DNA of 25,570 nucleotides from UBA11704 sp964491805 (GCA_964491805.1 CAZBGU010000010.1:1-25570); one strand, 5' to 3'; shown: positions 7,391 to 15,620, counted from the stretch's first letter. Program-made: numbers and translations. Notes: a model not told the origin generated them from the sequence alone.

Positions 7391-8890
7391 TTATGGAAAA
7401 AAATGCGGTAATGTAACAATCCCCTCCTCACCGTGTATATGTTTACCGTGTATACGTCCAAATTCCTCCAAACGAGGCGATACCGGCGTTGCCAAGTATT
7501 CAACCAAGTGAAGCGGAATAAAAGCTGGACAATACGCCTTAACAACATGATATCCATATTTTTTAGTAAGAGAAGAATGTAAGGTGTGTGTATACAAGGT
7601 ATATTCCTCGCCTTTTTCTTTTACTAACGAAGAAACATGATCCTTTAGCGCTTCTACTTCGTCGTTTTTGGATGAAAAAACTTTGTACCCTTTTTCATAA
7701 TCACTGTATGCAATAAATTCTCCTGACAAAAAATGTTTAATGATTAGACCAATACCAAATGATGAGCAGTATAACTGTGTCCTTTGTGATGCATTAATAT
7801 CCTTATTAAAGCTATGTTCCATAAGGATCTCCTTTAACTCCATCTCGGAAACAAATAGTTTTTTTTCTCTTAACTCCATCATGACAGCAAGTGCTTCAAG
7901 GAGTGAGGAACGTAATGTCTCTATTGGCGACATGCTTGCTTTTGCACCCATAGCAATAATATTGAGAATGGGGTCAATAATAACACATGCAACGACTTTC
8001 GCATGAGAATCATACCGAAGATCCAAAAAATAAACCTGTAAGTAGTAATCCTTTTCTAGACTTGCAACATACCGACCGAACTCACCAGGAATTGTTCCAT
8101 TGTTAATTCGGCGTGGAAGAACGCCAGAAAACCAATACAGTAAAAAATGATCTCGTTCAATCAGTTCATATACCGCTGAAAGAAGTGCTTCATCATATGT
8201 AAAACCACCCCCTCCTCCACTTGAAGTCGGATGTGAAATAACCTTTCCACAAACAGAATGATCCATCCCCCAATAAAAGAGAGATGCGGGTAGATATCTT
8301 GAAGAAGAGCCTATACCTTTTACATATAAAGACGGTAACGATTTTAAATCATCGTAAGAAGCTATGAGACTATGATATCTATCGCATTGGGTCTGCGTAA
8401 ACTTCGGAATACAAGAATAAAGATCACTGACATCGTGTAAATCGAAAGAAGGTCGGTATGGATTTTTACCAGCAACATAATATTCTGCATCTCTTTCTAA
8501 AAGCTCCCCTATTGCCTTTGTATATGCAAGTGTTCTATCTTCATTTGTTCTAACATACCCCCACGTACGAAAAGTTTTTCCTTGTTCCCGAGAATAATTA
8601 ATTCCAAGCGCATAGACTTTAGGGTAGTCACAAAAAAATGCTGGTTCAAAATATGAATCAAGAACACCATCTGCTTTGAGTTCTTCCAAAAATCTTTTTT
8701 CTGCCTCTTGATTTTCTGTTGCAACAACAGCAAGAAACCCCTCCTTTATGCCAAGAAAATAAGAAAAGATTCTCATCGGAAACGTTGCGGTAAAAGGAAA
8801 ATATTTTGCTCCAGAATATACTGACAAAACCTTCGTGCTCTTAATGTGAAGTGATGCGAGGTATTTCACAGCAGAAGAAAAGACTTTCAT
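7391..8890 (-). CDS. YcaO-domain cyclodehydratase, SagD-like
   Basis: YcaO proteins of the SagD family use ATP to cyclise Cys, Ser or Thr in a precursor peptide to azolines. In this 499-residue protein the two Glu-rich ATP-site helices are visible: AYTKAIGELLERDAEYY (122-138) and, after SSGGGGGFTYDEA, AVYELIERDHFLLYW (239-253). The extreme C-terminus is LPHFFP, close to the PHPFP-type tail typical of azoline-forming YcaO proteins. The N-terminal 100 residues do not look like the ThiF/E1-like partner domain, and no such partner is encoded nearby. It is followed by SagB after 10 bases. Its promoter predicts a leaderless mRNA. Alternatives are thioamide-type or orphan YcaO activity, but the SagB neighbour favours azoline chemistry. 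Confidence 0.88.
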   Translation of the reverse strand: MKVFSSAVKYLASLHIKSTKVLSVYSGAKYFPFTATFPMRIFSYFLGIKEGFLAVVATENQEAEKRFLEELKADGVLDSYFEPAFFCDYPKVYALGINYSREQGKTFRTWGYVRTNEDRTLAYTKAIGELLERDAEYYVAGKNPYRPSFDLHDVSDLYSCIPKFTQTQCDRYHSLIASYDDLKSLPSLYVKGIGSSSRYLPASLFYWGMDHSVCGKVISHPTSSGGGGGFTYDEALLSAVYELIERDHFLLYWFSGVLPRRINNGTIPGEFGRYVASLEKDYYLQVYFLDLRYDSHAKVVACVIIDPILNIIAMGAKASMSPIETLRSSLLEALAVMMELREKKLFVSEMELKEILMEHSFNKDINASQRTQLYCSSFGIGLIIKHFLSGEFIAYSDYEKGYKVFSSKNDEVEALKDHVSSLVKEKGEEYTLYTHTLHSSLTKKYGYHVVKAYCPAFIPLHLVEYLATPVSPRLEEFGRIHGKHIHGEEGIVTLPHFFP

Positions 8891-8896
8891 GATGGC

Positions 8897-8905
8897 AGTA
8901 TACCA
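8897..8905 (-). promoter_or_regulatory. Extended -10 promoter of the YcaO-SagB unit
   Basis: TGG-TATACT on the minus strand is followed by 6 bases and the YcaO ATG. The predicted mRNA is leaderless and would also cover the dehydrogenase gene. Confidence 0.65.
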
Positions 8906-8946
8906 AAGGCACCAAGTTCCGCAGAAGAAACAATCAATACCTTTAA

Positions 8947-10410
8947 CTACTTTGGCAAAATAAAATCTTTATCTGTCCATCCATTGGCGACAAGAAAATC
9001 TTTAAATGGTTTATATGTCTTAGCAAGATAAGCAGCATTCTCGTGACTGAACACACTTCTTTCACCGTTAGTCTTAGAGTTAATAATTCTTAACAAACTA
9101 CCTGCAGGTCTTGGATTTTGCTTATTTGCATTGCCGTACTCAATCACTTTAAGAAGAGGTGCTGCAACAGAAAAACTATTGAGATTGCCAGAGTAGATAT
9201 AAGATGTTGCCCACAAATAATTTGTAAATAAATACAATCGTGGAACTTTTCTTCTTGCAAAATCAGAATTAAATATAAAGACCTCCGAAGCAGAAAACTT
9301 AGTTGGAGAAATTTCTCCCATACCGCTATAAAACGCTTGAGCGCTTGCAAACTGATTAAGACCAATAAGTGTGTCTTCTGCTAGCGCATCTGACTCATCA
9401 AACTTTTTAAGATCATACGTTCCACCTGTTTCTTTTTTAATAAGCTCATCAGCCCACTTGGAGAACTTAAAAGACTTAGCAACGTATGTGAGACCCAGTT
9501 TCTCTTTTTTGTCCATTGTCGATGTTGATCTACCAAAAGTATCACTAAATCTCCTGTAGTTATACGCAAGCTCAGCATACTTATTAGCAGCTGTTCCAAG
9601 CATGGCAAGGTTTGCATAGCCGTGCATGTGTGCAATCTCAAAGTAGCTAAGCAAGGCAATGGTAGAAGGCCCATCATAACGAGAAACCTTTTTGCTTTTT
9701 ATGAGGCCAAAAGCTTCTGGTTCTATTTTTTCTGCCTCTTTCAAAAAAGAAACTTCATCGTGGGAATTAACAAAATTATAAATTTCATAAATGTCTCCAC
9801 CATTATCAAAAAAACGGTGTGCAATAAGATACATAGCCTGTTTTGTCTTATCATCATTTACACCAGACTTCACCTGTGATACCAAAAAATCTTGAATTGG
9901 TTTCTGATCCGCACCTGAGCTACTAAGAGAAACAGCTTCCTGAAAATCAGTTTTAGGATATTTAAGATAATACCGACCGACAGAGACGGATAAGAAAAAC
10001 ATGGCGACGCAAGCAAGGACAGCAAACACGACCTGAGAATATTTTCTCTCCGACAAGAAAGGTTTATTTGAAGGACCTCTCACTTCGACACTATCTTCTT
10101 TCTTGACAGAAGATAGTAAACTAGGAAAATACTCTGGATCAAATTCGACATCTTCCACAAGAACTTTTAAGTCACTCCTATCATTGATAATCGTAACCGG
10201 AACACGGTGAGTTCTTCCCTTTTCATCTTTCATAATGAAAAGTAGGTACTGTCCTTTCTCTGCGACAAAATCACTTTCAAAAGAAAGATGTACCGTTAAA
10301 ATGTTATTTGCTAGTGGAGTAACTTCCGTAACTTTTGCGAGAGTCTTTTTTGTATTGTCTCTTGTTGTAATAAAAGAATCCAAAAACGGTAGAGGTTTTA
10401 TAATGTTCAT
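8947..10410 (-). CDS. Membrane protein with degenerate ferredoxin-reductase-type FAD-barrel
   Basis: Function unknown. Using the ATG at 10410 the protein has 487 residues. Residues about 20-120 resemble the FAD-binding beta-barrel of ferredoxin-NADP reductases: VTEVTPLANNILTVHLSF, then EKGQYLLF (the GQ turn) and VEVRGPSNKPF (the GP.G.F strand). The flavin-stacking RxYS motif reads RVPVTIIN, lacking the Tyr, and no NAD-binding domain follows. One transmembrane helix (about 126-146) comes next, then a 340-residue helical outer domain with no recognised family. The topology is probably inside-to-outside. The frame is open 20 codons further upstream (to 10470), but those lack family similarity. 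TATACT at 10442-10437 is a possible -10 with a leader of about 20 bases. It lies 56 bases upstream of the YcaO gene on the same strand. Confidence 0.55.
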   Translation of the reverse strand: MNIIKPLPFLDSFITTRDNTKKTLAKVTEVTPLANNILTVHLSFESDFVAEKGQYLLFIMKDEKGRTHRVPVTIINDRSDLKVLVEDVEFDPEYFPSLLSSVKKEDSVEVRGPSNKPFLSERKYSQVVFAVLACVAMFFLSVSVGRYYLKYPKTDFQEAVSLSSSGADQKPIQDFLVSQVKSGVNDDKTKQAMYLIAHRFFDNGGDIYEIYNFVNSHDEVSFLKEAEKIEPEAFGLIKSKKVSRYDGPSTIALLSYFEIAHMHGYANLAMLGTAANKYAELAYNYRRFSDTFGRSTSTMDKKEKLGLTYVAKSFKFSKWADELIKKETGGTYDLKKFDESDALAEDTLIGLNQFASAQAFYSGMGEISPTKFSASEVFIFNSDFARRKVPRLYLFTNYLWATSYIYSGNLNSFSVAAPLLKVIEYGNANKQNPRPAGSLLRIINSKTNGERSVFSHENAAYLAKTYKPFKDFLVANGWTDKDFILPK

Positions 10411-10493
10411 AAAATATAGCAAATTGCTTACTGTAAAGTATATATCCAAACCAACACCCATTTGTAACAATCATGTACAAGAAGTGTGGATAT

Positions 10494-12209
10494 CTATTTT
10501 TTCTTTCTAACTAATGCGTACACTTGATTTGCGTATGTGGCGAGAAAGTACATTTGAGATACCGGATCGTACAGCGGTGGGTCTGTTATTCGCTCAGTAA
10601 AGATAGTCTGACTTATAAGATCTCCATAGAGAGTATCGAGCTCAAGAAGATGCCCTGCATTTGTTCCAATAAAAAGTGACTCTCTCTGTAAAGATACGTC
10701 GTTGATAATAACCGGTGAGCCAAATATTCGCGCAGACGTACGATATTGCCAGAGGATCTTGTTTTCTGTAAGTGAGTATGCATATACTTTTTTATTTAAT
10801 GATGCAACGTACACAATACCGTCATGAATAATGGGAGATGATGAAATAAAGAGAAGTGCATCCGAAAATGAAGAGACTTCTGTTCCGTCAGTAAGAGAAA
10901 GAATACGTATAAATCCATTAAACTCATTTTCATAATCATGTGGCATACCTCCTCCACCAACAATAACAAAAGATAGACTTTCATCTACACAACCAGAACA
11001 AAGAAAAGCTTCTTCATATTTTTTATGCCACACCAATGAGCCATCATGAGCGCGAAGTGCATAAATATCACCAACTTGAGTAGTAACAACCACCATCTTA
11101 TCGTGAGCACTAACAACACAGTGGCCGATGAGTGTGTCGTCAATCAGGACACTCCACATAACTTTTTGTGTAGGAATATGAAGTGCTACAACATACGACT
11201 TTTTTTTAAATAAACCATTGCAAGCATGAAAAAATAAAACATCACTACTTGCGTCATAAGCTAGCTCTCCACCACTGTAATCATAATCAAAAAAAACAAA
11301 GACTCTCTTACCTGTTGTGGCATTAAGTACATAAATATTACCATCAGACATACCAAAAATAAGCAGACCTTTATCAAAAACAACTGATGAGAAAGTCCTT
11401 AACTTGTCCCGTCCGTAACCGAGAACAGATGAAAACTCTTCCTTACCTGTCGTAGAACAAAAACCAAACATTGTCTTAGAATCACCACCTAGATAAACCT
11501 TTCCATGAGCATAACAGGGAGACCCTTTTGATCTAACTGCTGAGTAGTTAGGATCTGCGAGCGACATAGACCAAACCACATCAAAAGTATCTTGATTTAC
11601 AATGGGTTTCTTCCGGAAACTAAATGGGGCTTTTACCATGGAAAGTATCTCTTTAAGACCAAAAAAAGACTCAATCTCTATTTTCCTTTCATGAAAATAG
11701 TGGTAGTCCTTCATATCTCTAAAACGTAAAATAGTAGAAATCTTTATAACAGAAATACTAATATCAACCTCATGCTTGTATCGTTCAAGCACTTCCACCT
11801 GACGCACAAAAGTTCCCCCGGAGTTAATAAGGTCATCAATAAGAATAACAGGAATCTCGTTGAGCACCTCCCCTTCCACCATTTTAAGTAGCCCGCTTTT
11901 TTTCCTTGATTTGCGAATAAAAAAACCATTGACTGGTTTTTTTTCTTGTACTGACTTCATAACGATTGCCGAAACAAGCGGCAATGATGCGACCTCAAGT
12001 CCGCACACCTGAAATGGATATAAATGTTTATTTTTCTCCCAAAAAATTGTTGCATAAACATCAAGCACCTCCGGTCTAAGCATAACCCTACGAAAATCAA
12101 AAATCCAAGGCTCTTCTTCTCCTTGAGATGAGGTGAAATATGCTTTTTCTTTAGTAAGAAAAACCTTTGCGAGAATAACGTCTAACAAAAAATCTAACTT
12201 CTCATTCAT
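10494..12209 (-). CDS. Orotate-phosphoribosyltransferase-like domain fused to PQQ-type beta-propeller
   Basis: A 571-residue two-domain protein. Residues 1-210 resemble type I phosphoribosyltransferases of the orotate family: VCGLEVASLPLVSAI (68-82), a basic FFIRKSRKKSG loop (96-106), VEGEV, and the PRPP-binding motif VILIDDLINSGGT (121-133) with its paired acidic residues intact. Residues about 215-571 form roughly eight repeats of the PQQ/WD-like type, for example GDIYALRAHDGSLVW, KKVYAYSLTENKILW and GHLLELDTLYGDL. No signal peptide or membrane segment is visible, so both domains should be cytoplasmic. Whether it makes OMP, or uses the fold as a PRPP or nucleotide sensor, cannot be decided. 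The combination is unusual. An extended -10 lies 7 bases before the ATG. Confidence 0.75.
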   Translation of the reverse strand: MNEKLDFLLDVILAKVFLTKEKAYFTSSQGEEEPWIFDFRRVMLRPEVLDVYATIFWEKNKHLYPFQVCGLEVASLPLVSAIVMKSVQEKKPVNGFFIRKSRKKSGLLKMVEGEVLNEIPVILIDDLINSGGTFVRQVEVLERYKHEVDISISVIKISTILRFRDMKDYHYFHERKIEIESFFGLKEILSMVKAPFSFRKKPIVNQDTFDVVWSMSLADPNYSAVRSKGSPCYAHGKVYLGGDSKTMFGFCSTTGKEEFSSVLGYGRDKLRTFSSVVFDKGLLIFGMSDGNIYVLNATTGKRVFVFFDYDYSGGELAYDASSDVLFFHACNGLFKKKSYVVALHIPTQKVMWSVLIDDTLIGHCVVSAHDKMVVVTTQVGDIYALRAHDGSLVWHKKYEEAFLCSGCVDESLSFVIVGGGGMPHDYENEFNGFIRILSLTDGTEVSSFSDALLFISSSPIIHDGIVYVASLNKKVYAYSLTENKILWQYRTSARIFGSPVIINDVSLQRESLFIGTNAGHLLELDTLYGDLISQTIFTERITDPPLYDPVSQMYFLATYANQVYALVRKKK

Positions 12210-12216
12210 ATGACGT

Positions 12217-12225
12217 AGTGTAGCA
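12217..12225 (-). promoter_or_regulatory. Extended -10 promoter of the PRTase-propeller gene
   Basis: TGC-TACACT on the minus strand, 7 bases before the ATG; a leaderless mRNA is predicted. Confidence 0.65.
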
Positions 12226-12280
12226 GACTACCAACTTATCCACACAACACCTTATTTCATTAATCACCACAAAGATACTT

Positions 12281-12289
12281 TGCTATACT
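12281..12289 (+). promoter_or_regulatory. Extended -10 promoter of the Hint-protein operon
   Basis: TGC-TATACT with 9 bases to the ATG at 12299. It lies back-to-back with the promoter at 12217-12225; the two divergent starts are only about 90 bases apart. Confidence 0.65.
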
Positions 12290-12298
12290 AAATGGTAT

Positions 12299-13051
12299 AT
12301 GACCGCTATAAAACGTATTAATAAAAAAGCTATTTTTGGTATTTCATTATTATTTTCTGCAGTGTTAGGATTCTTCTTTGCAACATCGAAAAAATATGAC
12401 TCGAGCTTGCTTTCGCTTGTAACAGAAGTACCGCTTGGGTCGATAGAGAGAGTAAGTGCCGGTGATGCCGGTGACTGCACCGGAAGCTCTGACTCCTGGG
12501 ACCCGTCAACAACAACTTCTGGGGTTGGAATAACCACAAGTAAATACTCTGGATCAAATGGCGGTGTAACATTTGGAGGTGGAGGATGTTTTATAGCAGG
12601 AACACATATCGAGATGGCAGATGGATCGACCAAAGCAATAGAAGCTATTGTGTCTGGCGATATGGTCAAGACTTCTTCTGGCAACGAAGAAGTGATGAAG
12701 ATATTTGAAATACCATTTGATGGAGAAATCTTCGCCATCAACGACACCCCACACTTTGTAACCGCCAATCACCCGTTCATGACAAAAGACGGATGGAAAT
12801 CTTTTGACCCAGAAGGAACAAAAAAAGAAACTCCGGGGCTTGATGTTATGTTGCTACAAGAAGGAGATATACTTATAACAAGTAATGGTGAGATTGATAT
12901 CAAGACTGTGAACAAAAAAGCATATACGTCGTCAGTTTATAATTTTACCGTTAATGGATCTCATGACTACTACGCTAACTCATTCCTTGTACACAATGTC
13001 GGAACTTCATTTACTAAAAGTCAAATCAAAATGGCGGTAATGATTAAATAG
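12299..13051 (+). CDS. Exported Hint (intein/hedgehog-type) autoprocessing protein
   Basis: The 250-residue protein has an N-terminal hydrophobic signal/anchor (about 11-28) and a Ser/Gly-rich linker ending in a GGGG run. A Hint domain spans residues 97-233. Catalytic features are complete by eye: nucleophile C97 in GCFIAGTHIEMADGS, the T155-A-N-H158 block in HFVTANHPF, and the terminal H232-N233 in FLVHN. The residue after HN is Val, not Cys, Ser or Thr, so full protein splicing is unlikely; N-terminal cleavage or thiol transfer and C-terminal Asn cleavage are possible, as in type-A bacterial intein-like domains. Only 17 residues follow the domain. It is the first gene of a two-gene unit with the Ig-like protein, whose ATG is 4 bases after its stop. 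Confidence 0.85.
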   Translation: MTAIKRINKKAIFGISLLFSAVLGFFFATSKKYDSSLLSLVTEVPLGSIERVSAGDAGDCTGSSDSWDPSTTTSGVGITTSKYSGSNGGVTFGGGGCFIAGTHIEMADGSTKAIEAIVSGDMVKTSSGNEEVMKIFEIPFDGEIFAINDTPHFVTANHPFMTKDGWKSFDPEGTKKETPGLDVMLLQEGDILITSNGEIDIKTVNKKAYTSSVYNFTVNGSHDYYANSFLVHNVGTSFTKSQIKMAVMIK

Positions 13052-13055
13052 TACT

Positions 13056-13763
13056 ATGAAAAAAACACTGCTTCTCTACTCACTTTTACTTGTAACAACA
13101 GTACAAGATGTGCGCTATATAAGCGCTGCAGCAACAGTCAACAACACCGGCGATCAAGTTGTTGTAAAAACAGCTATAGATAACGTAGATAGCTGCAGCG
13201 TTTCGGCATCTCCTTCCGGAGCACCAGGAGTTTCCATGTCTCCAACTTCTGGAACCGCTGCACAATCAACAATTCTTGATTTTACTAGTGTCACCGCTAA
13301 CACATACCTCTATACTATTAGCTGTCACAGTAGCTACTACGGGAGTACATTAACCGCTGGCGATACAGTAACTGTGACTGGTTCAGTGCCTGCCCCAACA
13401 ACAACAACATTTTCTTATTCCCCAACTCACGGAATAGGTTCTGCCACTTTTACAGCAACAGCAGGAGGTAACAACACGCCGACGTTCTATAAATATGACA
13501 CCGTTGATGGAGCAGCAACAGCATGCCCGTCTCCACTATCAACCAATTTGCCTGCCGCAAGTTCACCATTTAGTGATACTGCGAATAATCAAGGAATGCT
13601 TGCAGGCCATACATACAAGACCTGCATTCAAGCTTGCAACGCAGGGGGTTGTGGACCTGTTGTTTCTGCAACATACACCGTTGATCAACCTGCGCCTACC
13701 GTAGACATTCACTTTAGTATCCTAGAAAAGACTAAGTCAATACTCTCAAGTCTCTTGTTTTAG
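13056..13763 (+). CDS. Secreted Ig-like protein with C-terminal IHFS motif
   Basis: Function unknown. The 235-residue protein begins with a signal peptide (KKTLLLYSLLLVTT, cleavage probably near the AAA at about 25). It then reads as two beta-rich, Thr/Ser/Pro-rich domains, separated by PAPTTTTFSYSP, with scattered Cys pairs (DSC, ISC, TAC, KTC, QAC, GGC). After the linker QPAPT it ends in VDIHFSILEKTKSILSS plus a hydrophobic tail. A similar ending (VSIHFSQLWQKFKDL) closes the Gly-rich protein encoded on the opposite strand at 14076-15038. It is co-transcribed with the Hint protein, from which it is separated by 4 bases, and has no Shine-Dalgarno. Confidence 0.7.
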   Translation: MKKTLLLYSLLLVTTVQDVRYISAAATVNNTGDQVVVKTAIDNVDSCSVSASPSGAPGVSMSPTSGTAAQSTILDFTSVTANTYLYTISCHSSYYGSTLTAGDTVTVTGSVPAPTTTTFSYSPTHGIGSATFTATAGGNNTPTFYKYDTVDGAATACPSPLSTNLPAASSPFSDTANNQGMLAGHTYKTCIQACNAGGCGPVVSATYTVDQPAPTVDIHFSILEKTKSILSSLLF

Positions 13764-14075
13764 TTCAAAGTTACATGGTCCATACTGTACAGCCTACGTA
13801 CATTAACTAAGATATGTAAATAGTAGTACCAATAAAGCAAAATATAATGAGCATCTCATGGTGCTCATTATATTTTGTGATATCACCTTAGGTAAAACCT
13901 GTGTACGTAGATGATATCCATGAAGAAGCTCCTATTCTCGAAGAATGCACTACTAGTATACCGAAGAAACATGAGGAGCTCTAACAAAGACAGCTGCCGG
14001 GTACATAATAGGTCCTAGTAAAATCACGATCACGTTTAGGAGGCTGTGTCTATCACGTGTTATACACAATACTCA
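13764..14075. other. Gene-free stretch between convergent genes
   Basis: No supported coding region or RNA gene. It contains a 16-bp AT-rich hairpin (13838-13877), a short palindrome around 13876-13887, and short inverted copies of AGCTCCT/AGGAGCT around 13928-13981. Nothing else recognisable was seen. Confidence 0.5.
13838..13877. terminator. AT-rich hairpin, possible bidirectional terminator
   Basis: Arms 13838-13853 and 13862-13877 match perfectly over 16 bases with an 8-base loop. The GAGCA/TGCTC core is flanked by A/T-rich arms, so each strand presents a GC-richer stem followed by a T-rich tail. It lies between two convergent transcription units and could end both. Confidence 0.5.
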
Positions 14076-15038
14076 CTATATACCTCCCGCAAAGACATTA
14101 TCGACAAAAAGATCCTTGAACTTTTGCCACAATTGAGAAAAATGGATACTGACACTAGGAGGTGTTACGTATACTCCACTGAAAGAGATTGTTCCTCCTG
14201 ATGAAAGAGTAAAGGTTTCTGAGTTTGGTGTCGTATATCCAGGAACAGAACCCCATGTAATAGTGTAACTTCCTGTTGGTTTTGAGGAGTATGAAGCAGA
14301 AACACCTGAGCCAGAGATTGCGGATGGTCCTGTGATAGTCCAACTTGCCTCCGCAATATTAGAAGATACGCTCACAGTACCAACAGTAGCATCCACCCAA
14401 GCTATATCAAGAAAACCTGTTCCACCACATGAAGCACTGTATGTATATGAACGCCCTGCATACCATACACCTCCACCTCCTGCTCCACCACCACCGTTTT
14501 GTCCTGGCTCTGAATTGACACAATCCATCTCATCATAAGCGTTTGGACCAGTACAGTTACCAACTGATCCGGATATCTGACTACTGCCACCTGACCCTCC
14601 TCCGCCACCATTCACAGGATTATACTGACACCCTTGATCAACAGAACCATTCTGTCCACTTACTCCTCCTGGTGATCCACCGGACGCACCTGTTCGACCA
14701 GTCGCATCTTGACCTTTTGTCAGAGTACTAAGTGAACCTAACGATGTTACCCCTTGTATAGTTACTGGATATGATGTACCCGGAGTAACGGTTATAGGCA
14801 TATTCTCAACATGACCACCTGACCCTCCTCCACCTCCTCCGTAGCATGCGCTTGCTTGATAACCGCAACCACCTTGACCGGAGCCAGTGACAAAAATCTG
14901 CGTAACAGAAGCAGGTACCGTAAATGTGCCACTTGTACTAAATGACTGAGACCCCGCAAAAAGAACAGAGGGTACACTCAGTATAAGAAGCGACAAAGCA
15001 AGGATACTATTCTTCGTTGTAAAAGTATTTGATTTCAT
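14076..15038 (-). CDS. Secreted glycine-rich protein with C-terminal IHFS motif
   Basis: A 320-residue exported protein of unknown role. Signal peptide at residues 1-28 (ILALSLLILSVPSVLFAGS). Next comes a beta strand pattern, FSTSGTFTVPASVTQIFVTG, typical of bacterial Gly-rich surface or tail-fibre-like domains, then GGGGGSGG-rich repeats to about residue 205 with several Cys. A small beta domain follows with SYTITWGSVPGYTTPNSET. The C-terminus after PPS is VSIHFSQLWQKFKDLF, shared in pattern with the Ig-like protein at 13056-13763. It starts 9 bases after the stop of the membrane-anchored protein on the same strand, so the two are probably one unit. No Shine-Dalgarno is seen. Confidence 0.75.
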   Translation of the reverse strand: MKSNTFTTKNSILALSLLILSVPSVLFAGSQSFSTSGTFTVPASVTQIFVTGSGQGGCGYQASACYGGGGGGSGGHVENMPITVTPGTSYPVTIQGVTSLGSLSTLTKGQDATGRTGASGGSPGGVSGQNGSVDQGCQYNPVNGGGGGSGGSSQISGSVGNCTGPNAYDEMDCVNSEPGQNGGGGAGGGGVWYAGRSYTYSASCGGTGFLDIAWVDATVGTVSVSSNIAEASWTITGPSAISGSGVSASYSSKPTGSYTITWGSVPGYTTPNSETFTLSSGGTISFSGVYVTPPSVSIHFSQLWQKFKDLFVDNVFAGGI

Positions 15039-15047
15039 GCGATTTTG

Positions 15048-15620
15048 TTATTTCTTGGTAAAAGTAATACTTACCTGTGACTTTGATGTACCTGACGATA
15101 GTTGGCTAATAGTTATATTAATCGTGTCTGTCATATATACACCATACAAGTATGATACTGCAGCGTCATTCTTAGAACTTGATATGTACCATTTTTCCTT
15201 CTTTAAAAATGATGAATACAAGTTGTAATTTTCTTGTACCGATCTACCAGAATCAAAAACGACAGTGTATTGTTTTTGTTCTTTGTAAGCGAGTGAGTAA
15301 CTCTGAGAAAAACTACTACCCTCCGGTAAAGGAATGTTTTTTATGAAGACATCTGGTGCTTTCTGTCCAAAATCTTGCACAGGAACACCCCCTCTTGTTG
15401 TTGGTGCAGCAACCTTCTGTGGCCCTTTGTGAAGCAGTGACTTCTGACTAAAGAGGAAGGCTACACTTGTTGCAACGATCACAATTGTAACAGCAGTTAT
15501 TATTAATTTTTTTGTACCAAGTGATGAAAATTTCTCTAACGCAGCAGAACCATTTTCAGGACTTGATGTTGTCTTCGCCGTGGCGCTCAAAGGAGAAGAT
15601 ATTTTTGTTTCGTTTTCCAT
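15048..15620 (-). CDS. Single-pass membrane protein with outer beta domain
   Basis: Not recognised. The 190-residue protein has a Ser/Thr-rich cytoplasmic head (1-36), one transmembrane helix (about 39-57) and a linker with GPQKVAAPTTRGG. A mixed alpha/beta outer domain then shows the pattern IPLPEGSSFSQSYS, YTVVFDSGRSVQENYNLYSSFL, KKEKWYISSS and INITISQL...SQVSITF. This resembles small outer domains often seen in Parcubacteria-type membrane proteins, but no function is attached to them here. It is the first gene of a unit with the Gly-rich secreted protein and has its own extended -10, 6 bases before the ATG. Confidence 0.7.
   Translation of the reverse strand: MENETKISSPLSATAKTTSSPENGSAALEKFSSLGTKKLIITAVTIVIVATSVAFLFSQKSLLHKGPQKVAAPTTRGGVPVQDFGQKAPDVFIKNIPLPEGSSFSQSYSLAYKEQKQYTVVFDSGRSVQENYNLYSSFLKKEKWYISSSKNDAAVSYLYGVYMTDTINITISQLSSGTSKSQVSITFTKK

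Noticed and set aside
7381..7557. 59-codon N-terminal extension of the SagB gene
   Set aside because: It overlaps the YcaO coding end in another frame and has no SagB features; the ATG at 7380 follows the YcaO stop by 10 bases.
10413..10421. TGC-TATATT as promoter of the gene starting at 10410
   Set aside because: It ends only 2 bases before the ATG, so transcription would start inside the gene; TATACT further upstream fits better.
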